From Clostridia bacterium (GTDB lineage Bacteria > Bacillota > DSM-521 > Neomoorellales > SLTJ01), in contig JANLFO010000001.1 in assembly GCA_024653205.1 (NCBI GenBank), positions 62,001-126,000 on the forward strand: a stretch of DNA of 64,000 bases, read 5' to 3'. Below, one piece after another: positions 46,930-56,194 of the stretch. A program made the translations under genes and the position numbers. Position 1 is the stretch's first letter. Each line of letters starts with the position of its first letter. Below the pieces are notes generated by a model, which was not told where the DNA came from, did no database searches, and was given only the letters and a program-made list of their open reading frames with translations.

Positions 46930-48091
46930 GCTGAGAAGGTTGCGAATTGGTATCGAGGCGACGTTTGTGCGTGGACCCAGGGTTACGGGTATAGAGCGGT
47001 ATGTGATAGACCTAGTGCGGGGCCTCGCCCGCGTGGCGAGCGAGAGGCCTAGCTCCTTATCCTTGGTACTTTTCCTGCACCAGGGGGGTGTACGCCACTT
47101 CAGCGACATATTGCCGTGCTTTGACACAGTCATGGTGAGTCCCTTCGCCACCCGCGTGTTTACAGAGCAGGTTTGGTTACCCTGGGCCATCCGTCGCAGC
47201 CGCGTTGTGCTGGTACACTACACTACATTGGGCATTCCCCTGCTGAAGACCACGCCCTTCACGACGACTATTCACGACCTTGCAGCTTGGCACTTCCCCT
47301 GGACGATGTCGCCAGGCGTGCGCTACTACTACCGCCACCTCATCAGCGCCGCCCTTAGGTCGCGGAAGCTACGAAAAGCGATAGCGGTGTCTAGGGCTAC
47401 CAAAGACGATCTCGTGCGGCTCTTCGGCATCGACGAGAACCGCGTTACCGTCATACATCGAAGCCTCGCGCCTCACTTCGCTAGCATCGCGGCTCGCCCG
47501 GACGACCAGACCGGGATTTCCCGGGTTCTTCGGCGCTATGGCATTAGCCGAAGCTACATTCTCGCCGTCGGAACCCTCGAGCCACGAAAGAACCTTCGGC
47601 GGCTCATAAATGCCTTCCGGCTCCTCAGGGGCAAATACGGAGTTGATGGGTATGACCTGGTAATAGTGGGGCGCCGTGGGTGGGGTAGGGCACCTGAGTC
47701 TGCCCCGGATGTGGTAGGAGGTGTGCATATGGTTGGAACGGTCCCTGATGAAGACCTTGTGTCTCTGTACCGCGGCGCCGCAGCCTTTGTGCTTCCGTCC
47801 CTGTATGAGGGCTTTGGCCTACCTCTGCTCGAGGCCATGGCCTGTGGGACGCCCGTAGTGGCATCAAACACGTCGTCGATTCCGGAGGTGGCGGGCCAAG
47901 CCGCGGCATATTTTGACCCAACCGATGAGGCGGAAATGGCCCGAGCGATCTACACCGTGCTTAGCAACCCGGGCCTTCGCGAGCGCCTGGTGGCAGGTGG
48001 ATATGAGCGGGTTCGTGAGTTCGACCACAATGAGGCGGAAGAAACGATCGCGGAGCTCGAGAAGGCGGCGCGGGAGGGATTGCGCGGCTGA
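46922..48091 (+). CDS. Glycosyltransferase family 4
   Basis: 389 residues, GT-B fold. N-terminal RIGIEATFVRGPRVTGIERYVIDLVRGL, TTIHDLAAWHFP, and the C-terminal donor-binding domain with LAVGTLEPRKNLRRLINAF, LVIVGRRGWG, LYRGAAAFVLPSLYEGFGLPLLEAMACGTPVVAS (ExFGLPxxEAM-type motif). GTG 46922 follows GAGGTGGG and overlaps the end of the upstream gene by 8 bases. Probably adds a hexose to the lipid-linked repeat unit. Confidence 0.93.
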   Translation: MSELRRLRIGIEATFVRGPRVTGIERYVIDLVRGLARVASERPSSLSLVLFLHQGGVRHFSDILPCFDTVMVSPFATRVFTEQVWLPWAIRRSRVVLVHYTTLGIPLLKTTPFTTTIHDLAAWHFPWTMSPGVRYYYRHLISAALRSRKLRKAIAVSRATKDDLVRLFGIDENRVTVIHRSLAPHFASIAARPDDQTGISRVLRRYGISRSYILAVGTLEPRKNLRRLINAFRLLRGKYGVDGYDLVIVGRRGWGRAPESAPDVVGGVHMVGTVPDEDLVSLYRGAAAFVLPSLYEGFGLPLLEAMACGTPVVASNTSSIPEVAGQAAAYFDPTDEAEMARAIYTVLSNPGLRERLVAGGYERVREFDHNEAEETIAELEKAAREGLRG

Positions 48092-48414
48092 CGTGACGCC
48101 GCCGACCACGTGACGGCTGGAGCGTGCCCGCGACATGCGGTGGCACCCACGCTGCCGAGGCGGTGGGGGACATTCTGCCCGTGGCAGGGGTGTCCAGGCG
48201 GGGAGTGCGTACACCGTCGCCGCGTTCATGGCTACAAGAGGGGTTGCGGGCGCGTCGGAGTAGGGCACATTCGGAAGGGCGAACTGGAGGAAGTCCACCC
48301 GCTTACCATCCGTGAGCTGCGTCGTTACTTCCCGGAGGCGAGGCTGGGAGGGGTCAAGGTTATGGGTATACCCATCCCGGCAACCATTTACGCAGCCTGG
48401 TCGGCGGCCTGGGC
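48092..48414. other. Intergenic stretch with a possible gene remnant
   Basis: No intact gene. A frame ending at 48418 reads GHIRKGELEEVHPLTIRELRRYF followed by hydrophobic residues, which looks like the C-terminal end of a methyltransferase-type or glycosyl protein, without a start or core. Confidence 0.3.
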
Positions 48415-49221
48415 GTGAGACCATGGTGGTGGGGATCATTGGCCATACGCTCTTTTTCGATTAACGGGATTCCCTTCGACGCGGTCACCCTTGACGATTG
48501 CGTGGAGCGAATCGCGGCCTTCGTTAGCAGTGGTGGCTGGCACCTAGTCGTGCCCGTTAACACCGACGTATTAGTGCTTGCGTGTCGCGACGCAACCTTA
48601 TCGGAGATCATTACGGCTGCGGACCTGGTCCTCGCGGACGGCATGCCCATCGTCGTAGCCTCGCGCGTCCTGGGCAGCCCGTTGCCGGCGAGGGTAACCG
48701 GTTCCGACCTGACCCTGGAGCTGTGCCGAAGGTCCGCAGAGCTCGGCCTGCGACTCTTCTTGCTAGGGGCCGGCCCCGGCGTGGCCGAGGCCGCCAAGCG
48801 GCGGGCCGAGAAGAGGTATCCCGGTGTGCAGATAGTAGGTACGTATTCGCCTAGCCGTCGGGAACTTGAGGACGACGGTGCCAGTGCAAAGATCGTGGCA
48901 ATGGTCAATAAGTCAGCCGCCAACGTGCTACTGGCGGCCTTTGGGGCGCCGCGCCAGGAGAAGTGGCTGTGGAGGCACCGGACACAGCTCGAGACCCCGG
49001 TAAACATAGCCGTTGGCGCGGCGATCGACTTCCTGGCCGGGCGCGTGCGCCGCGCGCCGGCGTGGATGCAGAGGGCGGGCCTGGAGTGGTTGTACAGGTT
49101 GCTCCGCGAACCGCGCAGGCTCTCCTACAGGTACTTGGTACGTGATCCGTATTTCGTAACGCTACTAGCACGGGAATGGCTCACCCGGAGACGGGGCAGG
49201 CGGAGACAGGGGGCGGCATGA
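48415..49221 (+). CDS. WecG/TagA/CpsF-family glycosyltransferase
   Basis: 268 residues. The family hallmarks are INGIPFDAVTLDDCVERI, LVVPVNTDVLVLACRD, ADLVLADGMPIVVAS (the catalytic Asp-Gly-Met), RVTGSDLTLELCRRSAELGLRLFLLGAGPG and FGAPRQEKWLWRH. Members transfer ManNAc or a related sugar onto lipid-linked GlcNAc. GTG 48415 is poorly supported by a ribosome site, and TTG 48439 is an alternative. It precedes the heptose genes on the same strand. Confidence 0.92.
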   Translation: MRPWWWGSLAIRSFSINGIPFDAVTLDDCVERIAAFVSSGGWHLVVPVNTDVLVLACRDATLSEIITAADLVLADGMPIVVASRVLGSPLPARVTGSDLTLELCRRSAELGLRLFLLGAGPGVAEAAKRRAEKRYPGVQIVGTYSPSRRELEDDGASAKIVAMVNKSAANVLLAAFGAPRQEKWLWRHRTQLETPVNIAVGAAIDFLAGRVRRAPAWMQRAGLEWLYRLLREPRRLSYRYLVRDPYFVTLLAREWLTRRRGRRRQGAA

Positions 49222-49263
49222 GTGTGCTCGCTGCGAGGATAGACGTACGGGGAGGTGAGAGAC

Positions 49264-50292
49264 GTGCCTATCATCCGCGCGCGTGCGCCCTTGCGCATCA
49301 GTTTCGGCGGCGGAGGCACGGATGTGCCGCCGTACTGCGACGAGCGCGGCGGCGCGGTGCTGAGTGCCGCCGTAAACCGTTACGCTTGCGCCACGCTGGT
49401 GCCCAACGGGAATAAGCGGTTTGAAGTGCAGAGCCTGGATTATGACGCCAGTATTTCCTACGCCCTGGAGGACCCCTTCGTTTACGACGGCCAGCTTGAC
49501 TTGGCCAAGGGGGTACTGGACCACTTCCGCCGGGCCAACGGCTTCTCCGAGGGCCTGGAGATCTTCCTACATAACGACGCCCCGCCCGGTTCCGGCCTGG
49601 GGTCCTCCTCTGCCATCACAGTGGCCCTGATCCGGGCCATCGCGGAGTACTTGCGCGTGCCCCTGGATAACTATCAGCTCGCCGAGCTGGCCTACCGCAT
49701 CGAAAGAGTAGAGGTGGGTATCAAGGGAGGGAAGCAGGACCAGTATGCGGCGGCCTTCGGCGGGTTCAGTTTTATGGAGTTCCACGATGGGGTGACGGTG
49801 GTGAACTCCTTGAGGCTGCGGCCGGAAACCATCTGCGAGCTGGAGTACAGTCTGGTGTTTGCCTACGTGGGGGGCCAGCACTTTTCCGCCCATATTATCG
49901 AGAAGCAGGTAGAGAACTACCGGCGGGGCAGGGAGGAAGCAGTCCAGGCCATGGACAAGCTTAAAGAACTGGCCTACGAAATGAAGAACGCCCTGCTGCT
50001 GGGTAGGCTTAGGGAATTCGGGGAACTGCTGCACGTGGCCTGGGAAAACAAGAAGCGCATGGCCGAGGGAATCAGCAACCCCAGGATAGACGAGGTTTAC
50101 CACGAGGCCCGGCAGGCGGGCGCCTTGGGCGGGAAGATCAGCGGTGCCGGCGGGGGTGGATTTATGTTCTTCTTCTGCGACCCGCGCCGTCGATTCGCCG
50201 TGCAGGAGGCGGTAAAACGTCTCGGCGGCCAGCTAGTTCAGCTCAGCTTCGTCAAGGAGGGGGTGCAAACGTGGGCCGTGGAGTGGGCTTAG
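49264..50292 (+). CDS. hddA: D-glycero-D-manno-heptose 7-phosphate kinase
   Basis: 342 residues, GHMP kinase fold. Makes heptose-1,7-bisphosphate. Motif 1 is RAPLRISFGGGGTDVPPY, the ATP loop is PPGSGLGSSSA near 118, and motif 3 is GGKISGAGGGGFM near 292. GTG 49264 follows GGAGGTGAGAG closely, so I prefer it over the upstream GTG at 49255. It lies with gmhA and the hddC-gmhB fusion, a complete set for GDP-D-glycero-alpha-D-manno-heptose from sedoheptulose-7-phosphate, as used for S-layer glycans in some Gram-positives. Confidence 0.92.
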   Translation: MPIIRARAPLRISFGGGGTDVPPYCDERGGAVLSAAVNRYACATLVPNGNKRFEVQSLDYDASISYALEDPFVYDGQLDLAKGVLDHFRRANGFSEGLEIFLHNDAPPGSGLGSSSAITVALIRAIAEYLRVPLDNYQLAELAYRIERVEVGIKGGKQDQYAAAFGGFSFMEFHDGVTVVNSLRLRPETICELEYSLVFAYVGGQHFSAHIIEKQVENYRRGREEAVQAMDKLKELAYEMKNALLLGRLREFGELLHVAWENKKRMAEGISNPRIDEVYHEARQAGALGGKISGAGGGGFMFFFCDPRRRFAVQEAVKRLGGQLVQLSFVKEGVQTWAVEWA

Positions 50293-51044
50293 CCTGCAAA
50301 CAATTCCGGAAAGCCATGATCGCGGCCAGCGGGGCTGTGGCACGGCCTCGCTACTGCTTCCAAGCTATCCGTTTAGGGGCGCGGGAGCTTTACCGCAGGT
50401 ATCAGGAGGACCGGGCACGGGTTTCGGAGGAAGATTTCTCAAGGCTGGTCCCGGAGGCCGTGGAGGTTAAGCTCGCCGACTTCGAATGTTGCGACGGGAA
50501 TGTGGCTCCGTACGAACTGCTGGTGATAGCGGGGTTAGTTCAATATATGGCGCCAAGGGTGTTGCTCGAAATCGGCACCTTCGACGGTAATACCACCCTT
50601 CAGATGGCCCTTAACGCGCCAACGGATGCGCTCGTCTTTACTCTCGACCTCCCTCTTGGATCTTCTGAAACCGCGCTACCGAGAGATCGCGACGACCTGA
50701 CGTACGTCAGCGACACACGCAGGGTCAGGCCGCGATTCATGCGCCATCCTGGCGTGGGCAACGTGATTCGTCTTTTCGGAGACTCGGCCGCTTTTGACTT
50801 TCGGGGAGCTCTGGATGGTCGCAGCGTAGATCTTGCGTTTATCGATGGTAGCCACTCCTACTCATATGTGAAGAATGACACAGAACGCGTTCTTGAGTTG
50901 CTTTCCCCAAGGGGAGTGATTCTGTGGCATGACTACACCCCCGCATGGCCTGGCGTATGGCACTACCTCAACGAATTGAGAAAAGATTACCCAATCGTGC
51001 GGATCAAGGGGACAACATTGGGTTACTTCCGACATCAGCTCTGA
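50271..51044 (+). CDS. Class I SAM-dependent methyltransferase
   Basis: 257 residues. VLLEIGTFDGNTTLQMALN is motif I (E/DxGxxxG), VFTLDLP is motif II, VDLAFIDGSHSYSYVKNDTERVLELLSPRGVILWHDY matches the Methyltransf_24 pattern. The N-terminal 80 residues are helical and basic. GTG 50271 lies within the end of hddA. It is less GC-rich than the flanking heptose genes, so it may have been inserted between hddA and gmhA. Target may be the glycan. Confidence 0.85.
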   Translation: MGRGVGLACKQFRKAMIAASGAVARPRYCFQAIRLGARELYRRYQEDRARVSEEDFSRLVPEAVEVKLADFECCDGNVAPYELLVIAGLVQYMAPRVLLEIGTFDGNTTLQMALNAPTDALVFTLDLPLGSSETALPRDRDDLTYVSDTRRVRPRFMRHPGVGNVIRLFGDSAAFDFRGALDGRSVDLAFIDGSHSYSYVKNDTERVLELLSPRGVILWHDYTPAWPGVWHYLNELRKDYPIVRIKGTTLGYFRHQL

Positions 51045-51060
51045 GCGGGGTGCGCGCTCT

Positions 51061-51648
51061 ATGATTAGATTGGACATAACGGTGGCTCAAGAGGCCCTGG
51101 CCGAACACGTTGCGGTAACGGAGGGGCTTAAGCGTCTGAAACCCGCTATTGCCGAGGCGGCGGCGGTGGTAGCCGAAGTGGTGACAGGTAGCGGCAAAAT
51201 TCTCTTCTGTGGCAACGGCGGTTCGGCTGCCGATGCTCAGCATATCGCTGGCGAGCTGGTAGGGCGATTCCTGAAAGAGCGGTGGCCCCTTCCGGCGCTG
51301 GCCCTTAACGGGAACACTTCGGTGTTGACCGCTCTCGGGAACGACTACGGATTCGAAGAGATCTTTGCCCGGCAGGTTGCGGCGCTAGGGCAGCCCGGTG
51401 ATGTGCTGGTAGCCATCTCCACTAGCGGTAACAGCCCGAACGTCCTGCGCGCCGCGGAAGTAGCCAGAGCGAAAGGCATGAAGGTGATTGGCCTGACGGG
51501 TGCGGTCGGGGGAAAGTTGAAACCGCTGTGCGACCTTTGCTTGTGCGTGCCGTCCGCCAGCACGCCCCGCATCCAGGAAATGCACATCCTGGTCGGGCAC
51601 ATCATCTGCCAGCTCGTCGAGGAAGCCCTGTGCTCAGACAGGCAGTAG
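51061..51648 (+). CDS. gmhA: Sedoheptulose 7-phosphate isomerase
   Basis: 195 residues, SIS fold. Converts sedoheptulose-7-P to D-glycero-D-manno-heptose-7-P. FCGNGGSAADAQHIAGELVGRF, AISTSGNSPNVLRAAE and the C-terminal RIQEMHILVGHIICQLVE with the catalytic Glu/His are all present. It is the first step of the heptose route completed by hddA and the fused hddC-gmhB, which overlaps its end by 19 bases. Confidence 0.95.
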   Translation: MIRLDITVAQEALAEHVAVTEGLKRLKPAIAEAAAVVAEVVTGSGKILFCGNGGSAADAQHIAGELVGRFLKERWPLPALALNGNTSVLTALGNDYGFEEIFARQVAALGQPGDVLVAISTSGNSPNVLRAAEVARAKGMKVIGLTGAVGGKLKPLCDLCLCVPSASTPRIQEMHILVGHIICQLVEEALCSDRQ

Positions 51649-52826
51649 TGCTGGCCGGCGGTGCCGGAACCCGCCTCGGGGAGCTGACCCGCAGCACCCC
51701 CAAGCCCCTGTTGCCCGTGGGAGGCAGGCCGTTTCTGGAGTACGTAGTGTGGAACTTGCGGCGCCACGGGATGACCCGTCTTGTTTTCTCCCTGGGCTAC
51801 CTGGCCCAGAGAGTAATCGACCACTTTGGTGACGGGAGCCGCTTCGGCGTTGCGATCGACTATGTGGTGGAGCCTCGGCCCGCCGGCACCGGAGGTGCCC
51901 TGTTGCTGGCGGCATCTCGGCTGGAGGACGCCTTCCTGGTGGTCAACGGCGACACTCTCTTCGACCTGAACTACCTGGACCTGGGGCTGTTACTGGAGGC
52001 AACCGCGGCGGCGGCAACCATAGCGCTCCGTTATCTGCCCGACACCGGGCGGTACGGCAAGGTCTACGTTCAGGGCAACCGCATAACGGGCTTCGCCGAG
52101 AAGGCGGGCGGCGGCCCGGGGGCGGTTAACGGCGGCGTCTACGCGCTTCGGAGGGAAGTTCTCGAGGCGCTGCCCGGGGTTCCCTGCTCCCTGGAGCTGG
52201 ACCTTTTTCCTTTGTTAGCTCAGGCAGGGCGCCTGGCGGGCCGGGTCTACGGCGGCTTCTTCATAGACATCGGGGTCCCGGAGAGCCTGCGCGAAGCGGA
52301 GGCAGCAGTCCCGGCCTGGCGCAAGAAGCCCGCCGTCTTTCTGGACCGGGACGGGGTGCTGAACGTAGACAAGGGCTATGTCTACCGTCCGGAAGATTTC
52401 GAGTGGGTAGAGGGCGCTCCCGAGGCGGTCAAGTGGTTAAACGACCACGGCTACCTCGTCATAGTGGTTACCAATCAGGCCGGCATCGCGCGGGGCTACT
52501 ACACCGAAGGGGATTTCCTGCGCCTCACGGAGTGGGCAAACGAAGAGCTGCGGCTGCGGGGCGCCCACCTGGACGCCGTCTACTACTGCCCACACCACCC
52601 CACGGAGGGCATCGGGCCTTACCGCTGCGCGTGCTGCTGCCGTAAGCCGGGTCCGGGCCTTCTGCAGCAGGCGCTGGCGGAGTGGGATATCGACACCACG
52701 CGCAGCTTGATGATCGGGGATAAGGAGAGCGATCTTCAGGCCGCTGACGCAGTGGGTGTTCGAGGGGTTCTCTTTAGCGGCGGAAACCTTTTGGACTTCG
52801 TGCGGCAAGCCTTGCGCCGGCAATAG
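51630..52826 (+). CDS. Fused heptose-1-phosphate guanylyltransferase and heptose bisphosphatase
   Basis: 398 residues with two enzymes. Residues 1-225: nucleotidyltransferase of the HddC type (VVLAGGAGTRLGELTRSTPKPLLPVGGRPF, VVNGDTLF, GGVYALRREVLE, FIDIGVPESL). Residues 235-398: HAD-family D,D-heptose 1,7-bisphosphate phosphatase of the GmhB type (AVFLDRDGVLNVDKGYV with catalytic DxD, VTNQAGIARGYY, the Cys/His zinc loop CPHHP..CACCCRKP, MIGDKESDLQAA). The GTG start lies inside gmhA. Joining these two steps in one chain fits their consecutive order around hddA's product. Confidence 0.92.
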   Translation: MLRQAVVLAGGAGTRLGELTRSTPKPLLPVGGRPFLEYVVWNLRRHGMTRLVFSLGYLAQRVIDHFGDGSRFGVAIDYVVEPRPAGTGGALLLAASRLEDAFLVVNGDTLFDLNYLDLGLLLEATAAAATIALRYLPDTGRYGKVYVQGNRITGFAEKAGGGPGAVNGGVYALRREVLEALPGVPCSLELDLFPLLAQAGRLAGRVYGGFFIDIGVPESLREAEAAVPAWRKKPAVFLDRDGVLNVDKGYVYRPEDFEWVEGAPEAVKWLNDHGYLVIVVTNQAGIARGYYTEGDFLRLTEWANEELRLRGAHLDAVYYCPHHPTEGIGPYRCACCCRKPGPGLLQQALAEWDIDTTRSLMIGDKESDLQAADAVGVRGVLFSGGNLLDFVRQALRRQ

Positions 52827-52883
52827 GCTGAGCTTGCTTTTGCGAGGCGGCGGTAGGGCGCAGCGTACGGGGGAGGGGACCTC

Positions 52884-53063
52884 ATGAAAGCCCTAATTCT
52901 GGCCGGCGGGAAGGGTACGAGGCTGAGGCCGCTCACGTACACCACGGCCAAGCAGCTCATTCCCGTGGGCAATAAGCCCGTAATCTCCTGCGTGTTGGAA
53001 CAGGTGGCCCCTCTGTCCAACCCGCTAGCCTCTGCCATTCCCCCGGCCACTTGCAAGCACTGA
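52884..53063 (+). pseudogene. Glucose-1-phosphate thymidylyltransferase, N-terminal remnant
   Basis: [34 protein letters not shown] is the start of RfbA/RmlA of the long type. After residue 34 the sequence becomes unrelated and stops at codon 60. GGGGGAGGGGAC precedes the ATG. The matching C-terminal part is at 56900-57229, with galE and the graspetide operon in between. Confidence 0.9.
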
Positions 53064-53075
53064 GGAGGCTTCTTA

Positions 53076-54071
53076 ATGCGCGTTCTGGTTACAGGCGGAG
53101 CCGGCTACATCGGGAGCCACACGGTGAAGGAGCTCCTCCAGGAAGGTTACGAGGTGACGGTGCTCGACAATCTCTCGCGCGGGCACCGCGCGGTGGCGCG
53201 GCTCCTGCCGGGTGCGAGGTTCGTCTGGGGGGACATCGACGATCGGGAGTTGGTGCGGGAGCTGGCGCAGGAGGTCGAGGCCGTGCTTCACTTCGCCGCT
53301 TTTAGCCTCGTGGGCGAGTCCGTTTCTAACCCGGCACTGTACTACGAGAACAACGTTCAAAAGGGGCTTTCGCTCTTGCGGGCGGTCTGCGAGGCGGGGG
53401 TGCGGTACTTTGTTTTCTCCTCCACGGCGGCCGTCTACGGGGAACCGCAGCAGGTGCCTATTGAAGAGGATCACTCGCTGGTGCCCACCAACCCCTACGG
53501 CGCCACCAAGCTGGCCTTGGAAGAGGCCCTGCGCTGGTACGGCGCGGCCTACGGGGTTAGGTACATCTCTCTGCGCTATTTCAACGCCGCCGGCGCCGAC
53601 CCCGAAGGCGATCTTGGTGAGGATCATCGGCCGGAAACCCACCTCATCCCGCTGGTGCTGCAGGCGGCCTTGGGGGTGCGTTCTGAAGTTACCATTTTCG
53701 GCACCGACTATCCCACGCCCGACGGGACCTGCGTGAGGGATTACGTCCATGTATCCGATTTGGCCGCGGCCCACGTGCTGGCCCTTAAGGCGCTGGAAGA
53801 GGGCCACCCTTCGGCGGTATATAACCTGGGCAGCGGGCGCGGCTTTTCGGTGCGGGAGGTGATAGAAGCGGCACGGCGCGTTACCGGCCGGGACTTTCCG
53901 GTGGTTGAAGGGCCACGGCGGCCGGGTGACCCGGCGGTACTGGTGGCCTCTTCCCGGCGCATCCGGCAAGAAGTGGGTTGGAGTCCGCGCCACGGTGACC
54001 TGGAGGCCATTATCCGCACGGCCTGGGCCTGGCACCGGCGGTACCCGCAGGGTTACGCGGAAGTGGGCTAG
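53076..54071 (+). CDS. galE: UDP-glucose 4-epimerase
   Basis: 331 residues. Interconverts UDP-glucose and UDP-galactose. NAD loop GGAGYIGSH at 7-15, FAAFSLVGESV, catalytic SSTAAVYG and NPYGATK (YxxxK), YFNAAGADPEGDLGE, and the substrate-binding DYPTPDGTCVRDYVHV are intact. ATG 53076 follows GAGGAGG. Its 3' end plus about 20 downstream bases recur at 63116-63357 behind a copy of its start, so the gene has a deleted duplicate 10 kb downstream. Confidence 0.96.
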   Translation: MRVLVTGGAGYIGSHTVKELLQEGYEVTVLDNLSRGHRAVARLLPGARFVWGDIDDRELVRELAQEVEAVLHFAAFSLVGESVSNPALYYENNVQKGLSLLRAVCEAGVRYFVFSSTAAVYGEPQQVPIEEDHSLVPTNPYGATKLALEEALRWYGAAYGVRYISLRYFNAAGADPEGDLGEDHRPETHLIPLVLQAALGVRSEVTIFGTDYPTPDGTCVRDYVHVSDLAAAHVLALKALEEGHPSAVYNLGSGRGFSVREVIEAARRVTGRDFPVVEGPRRPGDPAVLVASSRRIRQEVGWSPRHGDLEAIIRTAWAWHRRYPQGYAEVG

Positions 54072-54334
54072 AGCGCGACAAGCGCGAACTAAGGCGGCCG
54101 CCAGGTCGTTGCCAGGCATGTGCCGGACGTAAGGCCGTATATAGCCAGGCGTGCAGTCTATGTGGCAACGCCGAGAACCGGCTATACTCGGCTGGGCACT
54201 CGAGACGCCAACGTGATCGCCAGCGTGGAGGACTTGAAGCCTCACCCTAGGCCCGGAGTAGACTGGTGTGGCGTGCCCAAGTGACCCACCACAAGGTCCC
54301 AGATATACCAGGCGGTAGCCTGAGGTAAATCCAT
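54072..54334. other. Non-coding stretch after galE
   Basis: No gene seen. The first bases (AGCGCGACAAGCGCGAAC) are shared with the sequence after the galE remnant at 63331, extending the duplicated anchor past the stop. Confidence 0.6.
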
Positions 54335-54610
54335 GGGCTTTAAGGAGGGTGGGATCCGGCAATGCAAGAAGCGGACCGCGCCCTGTTAAGTAGGGGAGGC
54401 AATCGCTCCGGGTTGAAAAGAGCTTGTATCACCTAAGGGCCTTGTGGCCAGACTTTCACCCACCCCAAAGTTATTGTTATCTGGTGCCTGGCAAATCAGG
54501 TGCCCGATCGGTTCTTGAGTGGGTGGCTAAGTCACTTGCGGGCGACCACAACGGTGACGTGGATTATGTCTTATCGTCGACCCCCCGGAAGTCGACCGAC
54601 GCAGGGGCCT
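54335..54610 (+). pseudogene. Remnant of a GNAT-PIN/ASCH module
   Basis: 54340-54370 matches the region before the GNAT-PIN gene (TTTAAGGAGGGTGGGAT, CGGCAATGCA, compare 60230-60256). 54420-54560 matches the 3' third of the ASCH gene (compare 62727-62865: TGTATCAC, CCCCAAAGTTA, TGGTGCCTGGCAA). Everything in between is missing. Confidence 0.85.
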
Positions 54611-54716
54611 GGTAGCCTAGCAGCTAAACTCCAAAGCGCGCCTCGCCCAGCGCGGCAGAAGTATAGTGAGTTGGCCGAGCAGCGGTAAGACCACTTTGAA
54701 AGGAGTGAAATCTATC

Positions 54717-55181
54717 GTGGCGCTCAACAATCCCCTCGCCTTACGTTTTGGCATTATGATTCCTTCCGATCGGCTGGCGGGTACGTATGCGGAGGACCGG
54801 GAAGTTTTAGAACTAACTACGGAAGCCGGTAGCATAGCGGTGGCGTTGACCAACGTTGCTGAGCTGCAAACCAAGACCAAGGTACGGCGGGAAGACGAGG
54901 ATTATTGGGATGAAGGCGAAGAACAGGAAACAGCCGCCAAAGGCATATGTACTACATCTGTTAAGCCTTTCATGCTAAAGTTTGCCAGGGTAAGGACGGC
55001 CGGCGCGCGGTGCCAGTGGAAGTATGACGAGCGGCTGGATGTATTGGTTGTGGGGCACGAATACCGAAATGCCTTAGTTCCTGTGGCGGCCATAGGGGAT
55101 GCCCCAGAGTATATAACTAAAACCGAGGTCGCCCGGGAAGAGGAAGATCAGTCGGACGACCTGCCGCTGCCTTGGCCATGA
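54717..55181 (+). CDS. Candidate graspetide (omega-ester peptide) precursor
   Basis: 154 residues, unlike any family I know. Two similar acidic segments stand out: TKTKVRREDEDYWDEG at 52-67 and TKTEVAREEEDQSDD at 134-148, the latter just before the C-terminus. Thr/Lys nucleophiles beside dense Asp/Glu are the pattern that MvdD/TgnB-type ATP-grasp ligases cross-link in graspetides. GTG 54717 has AAAGGAG about 11 bases upstream. The stop overlaps the ATP-grasp start (ATGA). The two segments are separated by an ordinary-looking domain, so this could instead be a larger protein substrate of the ligase. Composition is less GC-rich than core genes. Confidence 0.6.
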   Translation: MALNNPLALRFGIMIPSDRLAGTYAEDREVLELTTEAGSIAVALTNVAELQTKTKVRREDEDYWDEGEEQETAAKGICTTSVKPFMLKFARVRTAGARCQWKYDERLDVLVVGHEYRNALVPVAAIGDAPEYITKTEVAREEEDQSDDLPLPWP

Positions 55182-56158
55182 TCCTCCTGCTCTCTAATCG
55201 CGAAGACGTAACCACCGATCTGGTGGTATTAGAACTGCGCCGGCGCGGTTTGGACTTTGTCCGTTTCAATACCGAGGACTTTCCTTTATCCGCCTCGTTA
55301 TCGGTATGTTTTGACGACGGGAGCGAACCCGATGGTTTATTGGAGATCAAGGGACGCCGGATCAAGTTAGAAGAGATTGGTGCAGCGTGGTATCGCCGAC
55401 CGGTGGCTCCTACTTATAGAACCGTATCGTTGACGTCGCCAATCGAGAACTACTGCAAAAGTGAAGCACTATGGACGTTGGCCGGCACCTGGGCGAACCT
55501 TCGCTGCTTTTGGGTGAGCAAGCCATGGGCAGTACGGCGCGCCACCGATAAACTCTATCAGCTTAAGGTTGCCAAGGGCCTTGGCTTTCAGGTTCCGACA
55601 ACTCTTGTAAGCAACGAACCACACCTGGTAAGGCAATTCTACACAAGCATGGCTGCCAGGAATCGTGCCATAGTGGCAAAGCCGGTACGGCGGGGATTTG
55701 TGCCAGGTAGTGATTGGGTAGTCTTTACTACGTTGCTCACGAGAAACGACCTCGCCGCGATTGAGGGTTTGCGACTAGCCCCTATGATCTTTCAGGAGTA
55801 TATCACCAAAGCGGCGGACGTACGGGTCACCGTGGTAGGGCAGAAAGTCTTTGCCGCGGCTATAGTCTACGATGATCCGGAGAAGGCTCCGGTTGACTGG
55901 CGCGCTAGCGAGGGATCGCATCTAATACACCAGCCCTGGGTTTTACCCGGGGAAGTGCAGAACAAGTGCAGGGCACTGGTAGAGACTATGGATCTGGCCT
56001 TCGGTGCTATCGACCTTGTACTAGATCCTAACGGGCGGTATTTCTTCCTGGAAATCAACCCGAATGGCCAGTGGGCGTGGCTGGAGAAGCAGTGTGGTTT
56101 CCCCTTGACTTCGACGCTGGTTGATCTGTTGGTTACCAAGGACCGGTCGGTCTCATAA
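55178..56158 (+). CDS. ATP-grasp ligase of the MvdD/TgnB (graspetide) type
   Basis: 326 residues. MILLLSNREDVTTDLVVLEL begins the pre-ATP-grasp domain, and WYRRP at 71-75 is the family signature. RRATDKLYQLKVAKGLGFQVPTT precedes the ATP-grasp fold, and the metal-binding end is FFLEINPNGQWAW near 290. These enzymes phosphorylate Asp/Glu side chains of a peptide and join them to Thr/Ser/Lys. ATG 55178 sits in the 4-base overlap with the precursor, so the pair is co-translated. Confidence 0.88.
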   Translation: MILLLSNREDVTTDLVVLELRRRGLDFVRFNTEDFPLSASLSVCFDDGSEPDGLLEIKGRRIKLEEIGAAWYRRPVAPTYRTVSLTSPIENYCKSEALWTLAGTWANLRCFWVSKPWAVRRATDKLYQLKVAKGLGFQVPTTLVSNEPHLVRQFYTSMAARNRAIVAKPVRRGFVPGSDWVVFTTLLTRNDLAAIEGLRLAPMIFQEYITKAADVRVTVVGQKVFAAAIVYDDPEKAPVDWRASEGSHLIHQPWVLPGEVQNKCRALVETMDLAFGAIDLVLDPNGRYFFLEINPNGQWAWLEKQCGFPLTSTLVDLLVTKDRSVS

Positions 56159-56194
56159 GTCTACCCCGAGCACCCAGCGAGGTGGCAGGAGCTT

